Source: a virus
Reading direction: 5' to 3' (one strand)
IMG/VR virus record: IMGVR_UViG_3300013010_000105
Location: 1 to 20,209 of that record
DNA length: 20,209 nt
The position numbers and the translations under genes are program-made. The notes beneath the pieces were generated by a model. It was not told where the DNA came from and ran no database searches. It saw only the letters and a program-made list of their open reading frames with translations. Of the stretch, positions 14,897 to 20,209 are shown one piece after another (positions within the stretch are counted from its first letter, which is position 1; each line of letters opens with the position of its first letter).

Positions 14897-14928
14897 GAAA
14901 AAAGCCCCAGACTTGTGATCTGAGGCTT
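14897..14928 (-). terminator. Intrinsic terminator after the major capsid gene
   Basis: On the minus strand AAGCCTCAGA pairs with TCTGGGGCTT (ten base pairs, one G-T wobble) around the seven-base loop TCACAAG, and a T-run follows directly. It begins about 18 bases after the capsid stop codon. It would end or attenuate transcripts after the capsid gene, raising capsid mRNA over downstream genes. Confidence 0.9.
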
Positions 14929-14946
14929 CTCTCCTATCGCTTCAAC

Positions 14947-15894
14947 TTATGACAAGTCAGCAATGATGCCGTGTGCGGCCTCGTTCTTAACTTCCAAAGT
15001 GGCTTCACAGATCAACTGAGTCTTCTCAGAGTCACCAGTTTTAGCCAATTCGTTGGTTGAGAAAGGACGCAGGTAGGCAATTGCCAGCATATCTGGGTCG
15101 ATAACAAAAGCCGTCTCATCACAAGAGTTGGCGGCGTTCATAAAACGATTAGGAACGACGGACATCGAGCCGAAATCGCTGAGGTAAACGTCAGCCGCGC
15201 CGATGATGGTCGTTGCTTCGTTGCTAGGAGCCATGTAACGCTGTGCGGCGATACCAGCAAAGGCAGAGACCAACTGCTTGTGAGCAGGGTTGACCATCAG
15301 CACCTTGGGGTTGCCACCAGACTGGTAGACTTCCTTTACAACAGTCTTGAGGGTAGCTTCGTCAAAAGTGCGGTCAGTACCGTCAACGCGAGCAGTAGTG
15401 CCATTAGCACCAGCCACGCCAGAAGTACCGAAATCACCGTTGGTGTTCAACCATGACTGCAAACCACCCATTGTGCGAGCAGTAGAACTGTTGCCGTTTG
15501 ATGCAACTTGGTTGCTCAATAGGGTCAATTCCATGTCGCGCTTGACTTCGCTAGAGGCTTTAGCCAACTGGTAAGCCTTTTCAGACTTGCGACCAGCTTT
15601 GTCCACAGCTTCCAACGTCCCGGCGATTTGCACGGTCTTTTGGAAAATTTGGGTCCGGTTGCCAGCGCGGGTCGTGACGCCCATAGTAGCGGAAGTCGCA
15701 TCTGCACCTTCAACAGCGGCGTTGCTTAGTGACGCATCTGCGAGTGAGTCTACTTGCCACTCATGGTAGACAGCCGTAGCCTTAGTCTTGCCAATGGAAG
15801 ACATAAGAGGCGTGTCAGTGGGGCTGATGTTGTAGATAATGTCTGACAGGTCTTCACGCTGACCGATAGCGGTATATGTTTGATAGGTAGCCAT
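14947..15894 (-). CDS. Major capsid protein, SU10-like
   Basis: The 315-residue protein begins MATYQTYTAIGQREDLSDII, followed by YNISPTDTPLMSSIGKTKA and HEWQVDSLADAS, the N-terminal pattern of the SU10 major capsid family (HK97 fold). Later blocks include the RTQIFQKTVQIAGTLEAVDK region, LLSNQVASNGNSSTARTMGG, PKVLMVNPAHKQLVSAF and a C-terminal QLICEATLEVKNEAAHGII strand. It forms the icosahedral shell. A good ribosome-binding site (TTGGAG) precedes the ATG. It follows the scaffold gene by 18 bases and is followed by a strong terminator, as expected of the most highly expressed virion gene. No protease gene is visible in the window, so maturation by scaffold release without cleavage is likely, but this is inference. 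Confidence 0.93.
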   Translation of the reverse strand: MATYQTYTAIGQREDLSDIIYNISPTDTPLMSSIGKTKATAVYHEWQVDSLADASLSNAAVEGADATSATMGVTTRAGNRTQIFQKTVQIAGTLEAVDKAGRKSEKAYQLAKASSEVKRDMELTLLSNQVASNGNSSTARTMGGLQSWLNTNGDFGTSGVAGANGTTARVDGTDRTFDEATLKTVVKEVYQSGGNPKVLMVNPAHKQLVSAFAGIAAQRYMAPSNEATTIIGAADVYLSDFGSMSVVPNRFMNAANSCDETAFVIDPDMLAIAYLRPFSTNELAKTGDSEKTQLICEATLEVKNEAAHGIIADLS

Positions 15895-15912
15895 TTTTGA
15901 TACTCCAAAAAA

Positions 15913-16893
15913 TTACAAGAATCGTTCAAAAGCATTTGCCGCATCACGGACTTTGCCCGATTGACGCAACTTCTGCATCACTTTTTTATCTTGTGATGAC
16001 TTGGTAGGAGGGTTTGAAGAACCTGCCTTCATGGTCTTAGGTGCTGACTGCACTCGTTTCAGTGCTTCAGGCTTAGACTTCTGTAAAGCATCGTACTTCA
16101 TTGCCTTATACAAAGACAACACGGCGCGGTGGTCATAAATCGCACTCAACTCTTGGTCTCTGAATCCAATGGACTTAGCGTAAGACATTATTTCTTTCTT
16201 AACGCTATTTCCTTTTTCACCAGCTAACTCTGGGATAGCCTGCGTCATCAACTGGGACTCTTGTTGCAAGTGCGTCTGTAACTGCTCATTACGCTCGGCT
16301 TGTTGCTTTTCGGCAAGGCGTTGCTGTTCTGTGTTAATTACTGCGCGGCGCTTCTCAAGTTCAGTTCGCTCGGCAACCTTCACGGCATAGCCGATTGGGT
16401 CTGTTTCCTTTAGAGTTGTCAGGTCAACCTCATTGCCCATTTGCTGACCAAGGAACTGGTCAATCGCTTGTAGGCGCTGGGCATAGACCTCACGCTCTTT
16501 TTGCACTTCTGATACCTTCGCACGCTCGGCTTCAATTTCCTTGCGCTGGTCGGCTAGTGCTTGTGACTTCTGAGTGTAATCCTTGCTACGCTGGTAGCCG
16601 CTAATGAGTTCATCGAGGTCAACCTCTACCTCCTCGCCAGCCGCTTTCACCTTAAACTTTTGGGTTTCAGGTTCAGCATCAACAGCTTCTTCCACATCTT
16701 CATCCGATTCTTCGGTGTATTCCACCTCTGAGTCTTCGTCAGATGCTTCGACAACATCGTCATTCTCGTCTACGGGTTCTCCAGCAGGTTGGCCTTCATC
16801 GGCTCCGCTGTCATCACCCATCAGCCCAAGAAAGGCAGATGCCGCAGAATTTACATTTAATGGTTCACTCCCGTTAGGGTTGGTGTCATCCAT
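15913..16893 (-). CDS. Capsid scaffolding protein
   Basis: This 326-residue protein has the composition of a scaffold. An acidic N-terminal third (about residues 26-77) is full of Asp and Glu. It is followed by FKVKAAGEEVEVDLDELISG and YQRSKDYTQKSQALADQRKE, and a long charged coiled-coil region (about 105-215). A basic C-terminus ends QKLRQSGKVRDAANAFERFL. The YTQKSQALA block recurs in scaffolding proteins of podoviruses, and a basic C-terminal helix usually contacts the coat. The gene precedes the capsid gene by 18 bases, the standard position. Only a weak ribosome-binding site is seen before the ATG at 16893; the 54-bp gap upstream shows a short six-pair stem but no good promoter. Confidence 0.9.
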   Translation of the reverse strand: MDDTNPNGSEPLNVNSAASAFLGLMGDDSGADEGQPAGEPVDENDDVVEASDEDSEVEYTEESDEDVEEAVDAEPETQKFKVKAAGEEVEVDLDELISGYQRSKDYTQKSQALADQRKEIEAERAKVSEVQKEREVYAQRLQAIDQFLGQQMGNEVDLTTLKETDPIGYAVKVAERTELEKRRAVINTEQQRLAEKQQAERNEQLQTHLQQESQLMTQAIPELAGEKGNSVKKEIMSYAKSIGFRDQELSAIYDHRAVLSLYKAMKYDALQKSKPEALKRVQSAPKTMKAGSSNPPTKSSQDKKVMQKLRQSGKVRDAANAFERFL

Positions 16894-16947
16894 AAGTCAG
16901 TCCAGTTATCAACAGAATCCGTCTGCTAACGGTTGCAACCCATACGG

Positions 16948-17178
16948 TTACAAAATCTTCCACTTCTTGTCCTTAATCTTGGAGTCAGCCGCTAGGCTTT
17001 CAATATGTCCCATGATTAAGTCAAGAGTCTTGATGACGGTGTAAGCACGTTCCCTTGCCTCTACATCGCCCTCATTAGTGCTTATTATGTCACTAATCTT
17101 TGAGTTTTTCAAATCATTGATGACTTCTGTGAAAAACTCGTCCTCTAGCAGTAGTTGAGCGCGTTCGCTTTTTAGCAT
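16948..17178 (-). CDS. Small conserved head-region protein, unknown function
   Basis: The frame could start at 17229, but I place the start at the ATG at 17178. That ATG overlaps the upstream stop by one base (TGATG) and has a strong AAAGAGG ribosome-binding site, and the preceding 17 codons would overlap the upstream gene. The 76-residue protein starts MLKSERAQLLLEDEFFTEVI, continues helical with ARERAYTVIKTLDLIMGHIE (about residues 38-57), and ends in a basic tail (KIKDKKWKIL). Short helical proteins of this kind commonly lie between portal and scaffold in aquatic podoviruses. The function is unknown; a helper of portal or capsid assembly is a guess. Confidence 0.8.
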   Translation of the reverse strand: MLKSERAQLLLEDEFFTEVINDLKNSKISDIISTNEGDVEARERAYTVIKTLDLIMGHIESLAADSKIKDKKWKIL

Positions 17179-18860
17179 CAATCCTCTTTCAGAAACAGGC
17201 CAGTAACAAAAAACTGCACAGAGCGCCACAAAAATGTTTTAGCTGTTTTGGCATTGCGCTTTGTCCCCGTGGCAAACCGAACAAAGTCCCTAAACTCGTC
17301 GTAATACTGGTGAGCCTCGCCAGACTTAATTGCGCGATTGCCGTAAAATCTGTATCCCCTACGGATTGATTCACCCCACCAGCGGTTATGCAAGGTCTTA
17401 ACGCACCACACAACAGCCTTTTGTTTTTCTCGCTTTGTAAAGTTCCCGCTGTTTACGGCGTGCGTAGCTATAACACAACTGCCATCGCCATCGCCGCCGC
17501 CATCCCCAGAGGGCGCATCTACTGCATCAGGAGCCGTGGCTCCATCTGGGCCGTGACCCGAGCCTGATGCGGCGGCTTGACCTCCTATGCTGACATTGCC
17601 GCTTGATGCCGAGGCGTCCGCCGCCGCGTTTGCCGCCGCCGCCTCAGCGTAAGCCGCTTCAGCCGCCGCCTGTGACGCCGCGTCTGCCGCCGCCGCATTA
17701 GCGTGTCCCTCGCCGTATGCGATTGGATTGCCGCTACTATCAGTAACAACACCCCCAGAGCCGTCGGTGACAGAACCGCCGTAGGGTGCATCTGTGACGC
17801 CAGCCGCCGCTGTCTCTGATTCCGTCCAAGCATTCAAAGCGTTTTGAAGTGATTGCGCTTGCTGACTAGCAATTGCGGCAGGTGTACTTGCCTCTAAGTT
17901 GGCAATCAAAGCGCCTATTGGGTCTTGCGTGTTTAAGTTGGCTGATAACGTAGCCGCATAAGACGCAGGAACACCCATCTCTAGCGCAACGGATTGAACA
18001 GCCTCGCCCTTAGTCATACCAGAGGCAACATTAGACTCAATAGCATTGCTAATTGATGCCGCCGTAACCCCATATTCGTTAGCCGAATATGAGTTAGAGG
18101 TTTGACCAAGTTGGGCCGTCATTACTGCGTCTGTAATTGCTTGAACGGACGGGTCTGATACCGCGTCCATATAACCCACCATAGCGGCAGAGTCAGCAAA
18201 GTTACTAGCAAAACCAAGCGCGTTCTCCAAGCCTTCAGGCGTCTGTCCAAACGCCCCCATAAGCGCAGACGTGACTGGGTCAGCGGCTACGTTAGGCTGA
18301 CCGCCCCAAGCCTCCATGTCCGCTTGCAAAGCGTTTGCGGCTGTTGCTCCGCTATACCCTTGTGCCGCCCCAAGCGCAAGACCAGCAAATGGAACCGCCC
18401 TACCAAACAACGACATAACGCTGTTAGGTACTTGGTTAAACAACCCAGAATACGGGTCATCCATCCACGCTTGGTTTCCAACATTACCAACCGCGCTCTC
18501 GCCCTCGCCGCCGTAAAGGTCTCCAGTCGAGATTTTGTTTACAACTTCAGATGGCAGTGCTTTTTGAAAACTAGCCAAATCAAAGTCGCCTTGCTTAAAC
18601 CAAGACGGCGCAACGTTGCCGCCTAAATTCGAGCCAACTCCAGCAACGCTAGAACCATCATCAATAAATCTTCCAGCCCCATAACTACCTCCTGATTGTG
18701 TGAATGTCTGTGGAGTATATTGGCTTTGGATTGCCGCTAATATAGGGTCTAACCCTAATGCCTGTGGGTTCTGGCCTTGCACCGTCTCAGCACCTGCCAT
18801 CGGGTTGGTTGTACCACCTGTGACAGTTACAGGAAAATATGATGCAAAGTTATCTGCCAT
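17178..18860 (-). CDS. Ala/Ser/Gly-rich protein with C-terminal CFI-box-like domain
   Basis: I start it at the ATG at 18860 (MADNFASYFPVTVTGG, 560 residues), four bases after the portal stop; an in-frame TTG at 18881 would overlap the portal. The N-terminal 380 residues are small-residue-rich and mostly helical, with a hydrophobic Gly/Ala stretch near VPFAGLALGAAQGYSG. Residues about 384-421 are an almost pure Ala-rich run, followed by a Gly/Asp/Ser linker. The last 100 residues begin at Cys462 (SCVIATHAVNSG) and continue NRWWGESIRRGYRFYGNRAI and YYDEFRDFVRF. This resembles the CFI-box C-terminal domain (CFIATA, then FRD) of bacterial and phage proteins. Function is unknown. Its place after the portal suggests a virion protein, perhaps carried inside the head or ejected (inference). 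Confidence 0.78.
   Translation of the reverse strand: MADNFASYFPVTVTGGTTNPMAGAETVQGQNPQALGLDPILAAIQSQYTPQTFTQSGGSYGAGRFIDDGSSVAGVGSNLGGNVAPSWFKQGDFDLASFQKALPSEVVNKISTGDLYGGEGESAVGNVGNQAWMDDPYSGLFNQVPNSVMSLFGRAVPFAGLALGAAQGYSGATAANALQADMEAWGGQPNVAADPVTSALMGAFGQTPEGLENALGFASNFADSAAMVGYMDAVSDPSVQAITDAVMTAQLGQTSNSYSANEYGVTAASISNAIESNVASGMTKGEAVQSVALEMGVPASYAATLSANLNTQDPIGALIANLEASTPAAIASQQAQSLQNALNAWTESETAAAGVTDAPYGGSVTDGSGGVVTDSSGNPIAYGEGHANAAAADAASQAAAEAAYAEAAAANAAADASASSGNVSIGGQAAASGSGHGPDGATAPDAVDAPSGDGGGDGDGSCVIATHAVNSGNFTKREKQKAVVWCVKTLHNRWWGESIRRGYRFYGNRAIKSGEAHQYYDEFRDFVRFATGTKRNAKTAKTFLWRSVQFFVTGLFLKED
17610..17710 (-). repeat. GCN-rich low-complexity tract coding for polyalanine
   Basis: The plus strand shows repeated GCCGCC runs, and on the coding strand these are mostly GCG and GCA alanine codons. 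The tract encodes the Ala-rich segment just before the C-terminal domain of the 560-residue protein. Such tracts can vary in length by slippage. Confidence 0.7.
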
Positions 18861-18864
18861 AGTA

Positions 18865-20209
18865 TTAGCCCGGAATCTCAACGTTAGAAGTAATGCCAGC
18901 GGCGACCTTAGAAGCCTTTATCTGCACTTCAGCCTCGAACTCTTGTTGCTTCATTTGCAGTTCAGCCACTAGCTTCTGGCGGTCAAAGTCCATCTGCGCG
19001 GCAAACTTCTCACGTTGGAGTTGCAAGTCAGCCGCCGCCTTTTCGCGTGCCAACTGAATGTCAGCCTGTGCCTTGGCTTGCTGGGTTTGCAGGTCAGCCT
19101 GCGCTTTAGCCTGTGACGCCTGAATATCAGCCTGCATCTTAGCCATAGCCGCCTGAGCCATTGGGTCGGCCTGCTGTTGCTGTGGAGGAGGGTTCTGCAA
19201 TTGCTGATCCATCTCTGGAGGGATAGCCTTATAGAACTCAGCAGAGTCCTTGAAGCCTGCCGCCTCAACCATGCGACCAAGCGTGTTGCGGTACTGGGCA
19301 GGGCTGACGTAAGGGTTAGCCATTCCAAACGCACCAAGCAACTGCTCTTGCTTCTGCACAATCATACTCAGCATCGCCATTTGCTCTTGACGGTTGCCAG
19401 CGCCTAAGCCAACGTTCACAGATATATCGTACTCGGTCGCCCAAGTGCGCGGGTCGATGGGGATGTACTCGTTACGCAAACGAATGATGCGGTCTTTGTT
19501 CTGGTACTTAGTAACCAAGTGCATGATGCCTTTGAACAAGTCCTTAACACCCGTCTCAGCAAAGATGCGCGCAACCATCTCAATCTTGCCAGCACCAGCT
19601 TGTTGCATGGAGGCGACAGCCGCCGCAGTAACGTTTTGCAGGATGGCTGGGTCTAAGCCCTGAGACGCATCAGAAACACCTGTGCGCTTCGCCGCTGTCT
19701 GGTCTAAGTACTCCAACATCGGGAATGACTGAGACGCAATAGACTGCACATTTAACTGCTGTACAGCGCCCTGTGACTTGGCGCGAATAACGCCGCCTGC
19801 CGTACTGGTCAATAGGTCATCAAGGTTGACTTGACCTTCAACCGCCACCACTCGGGCATTGTTGGTCAAATACAGGTTATCCAACATCTGACGCAGGATA
19901 GTCGTCTTGATTAGCTGAATGTCTGTGGTGCGGTCAGCAAATGACTGCCCAAAGAACTTGTGAGGGATTGGAATCGGGCAAATGGAGTAGAACGGCACAT
20001 AGTCCGTTTCTTCTTCGCTCAGAATTTCGTTGCCAGCGTAAAAGACTTGGCGCAACTCAGCAATGCCATCATCATCCATGTCAGCCCGGATGTAGCACTC
20101 GTAGACCTCAATGTCCTGCATCGCAGGGTCAAGGCTTTGGTTGTCTTCAGGCTGTTCGCTCTGCTCATAGCGGATAACGCGCTCTGGGTTGTAGGTCAAC
20201 GTGTCGCCA
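18865..20209 (-). CDS. Portal protein, SU10-like (partial, N-terminus off the window)
   Basis: The frame is open to the right edge, so at least 448 residues of the C-terminal part are present; the first possible internal start is only a TTG at 20199. Diagnostic stretches are YIRADMDDDGIAELRQVFYA, PIPIPHKFFGQSFADRTTDI, and QLIKTTILRQMLDNLYLTNN. GVSDASQGLDPAILQNVTAA and MIVQKQEQLLGAFG are also found in podovirus portals of the SU10/P22-related group. The dodecameric portal sits at one capsid vertex and is the channel for DNA packaging and exit. The last 100 residues form a hendecad coiled coil (listed separately), probably the barrel or a tail into the capsid. The next gene starts four bases after the stop. 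Confidence 0.9.
   Translation of the reverse strand, partial: GDTLTYNPERVIRYEQSEQPEDNQSLDPAMQDIEVYECYIRADMDDDGIAELRQVFYAGNEILSEEETDYVPFYSICPIPIPHKFFGQSFADRTTDIQLIKTTILRQMLDNLYLTNNARVVAVEGQVNLDDLLTSTAGGVIRAKSQGAVQQLNVQSIASQSFPMLEYLDQTAAKRTGVSDASQGLDPAILQNVTAAAVASMQQAGAGKIEMVARIFAETGVKDLFKGIMHLVTKYQNKDRIIRLRNEYIPIDPRTWATEYDISVNVGLGAGNRQEQMAMLSMIVQKQEQLLGAFGMANPYVSPAQYRNTLGRMVEAAGFKDSAEFYKAIPPEMDQQLQNPPPQQQQADPMAQAAMAKMQADIQASQAKAQADLQTQQAKAQADIQLAREKAAADLQLQREKFAAQMDFDRQKLVAELQMKQQEFEAEVQIKASKVAAGITSNVEIPG
18913..19143 (-). repeat. Seven 11-residue (33-bp) repeats in the portal C-terminus
   Basis: Seven consecutive 11-residue units, from AKMQADIQASQ through AKAQADLQTQQ, EKAAADLQLQR and QKLVAELQMKQ to QEFEAEVQIKA, keep the same register. 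Hydrophobic positions recur at fixed places and Ala, Gln and charged residues fill the rest. An 11-residue period is the hendecad form of a coiled coil, so a long straight helix bundle is expected. Confidence 0.85.

Noticed and set aside
16894-16947. Small stem (GTAACC with GGTTGC) and TTGCAA box before the scaffold gene as a terminator or promoter.
   Set aside because: The stem is only six pairs with no T-run, and no -10 box is found at suitable spacing.
17179-17229. Longer start (17 extra codons) for the 76-residue protein.
   Set aside because: The extension overlaps the end of the upstream gene, and the ATG at 17178 has an AAAGAGG ribosome-binding site and a TGATG junction.
17610-17710. 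GCC-rich repeats considered as a CRISPR-like or regulatory array.
   Set aside because: They have no spacer/repeat structure and are in-frame alanine codons of a coding gene.
18913-19143. 33-bp periodicity considered as DNA iterons (origin-like).
   Set aside because: The period is explained by in-frame 11-residue coiled-coil units, and conservation is at the protein rather than the DNA level.

Overview
The window looks like the structural and lysis half of a tailed dsDNA phage with a short tail (podovirus morphotype), either free or as a prophage. Every gene I can support lies on the minus strand, so the transcriptional order runs from the right edge to the left edge. The head proteins resemble the Escherichia phage SU10 / HMO-2011 type: an SU10-like major capsid protein, an SU10-like portal and an SU10-like adaptor. 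There is no tape-measure gene, tail-tube gene or sheath gene, as expected for a podovirus. Terminase should lie just beyond the right edge. No integrase, replication gene, host gene or tRNA is present, so neither lifestyle nor host can be decided; the fibre architecture is of a kind common in aquatic phages (inference).

Head module (about 20209 to 13946): portal (partial, with a seven-unit 11-residue coiled-coil tail); a 560-residue protein ending in a CFI-box-like domain; a 76-residue conserved small protein; scaffold; major capsid protein followed by a strong intrinsic terminator; a 103-residue small protein; and the head-tail adaptor.

Tail and ejection module (about 13935 to 6590): a small virion-type protein, a Ser/Ala-rich 20-residue-repeat protein, the tail nozzle, a C1q-like fibre/spike candidate, then a 66-bp intergenic gap carrying a promoter-like sequence and an inverted repeat, then three Gln/Ala-rich proteins that look like internal virion (ejection) proteins.

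Fibre and lysis module (about 6585 to 1): a 216-residue fibre protein, a 1240-residue fibre with an internal LamG-SPRY duplication and a DUF7483-like end, a fibre-assembly-chaperone-like protein, two small membrane proteins of unknown role, a holin-like protein, a small exported Cys protein, and the first 108 residues of a GH108 endolysin that runs off the left edge.

The genes are tightly packed. Many overlap by 1 or 4 bases (TAATG, TGATG or ATGA), which suggests long polycistronic messages with translational coupling. No stretch of 300 bases lacks a gene; the largest gaps are about 78 bp (terminator), 66 bp (promoter-like region) and 54 bp. Across the window the tetramer GATC is strongly depleted.
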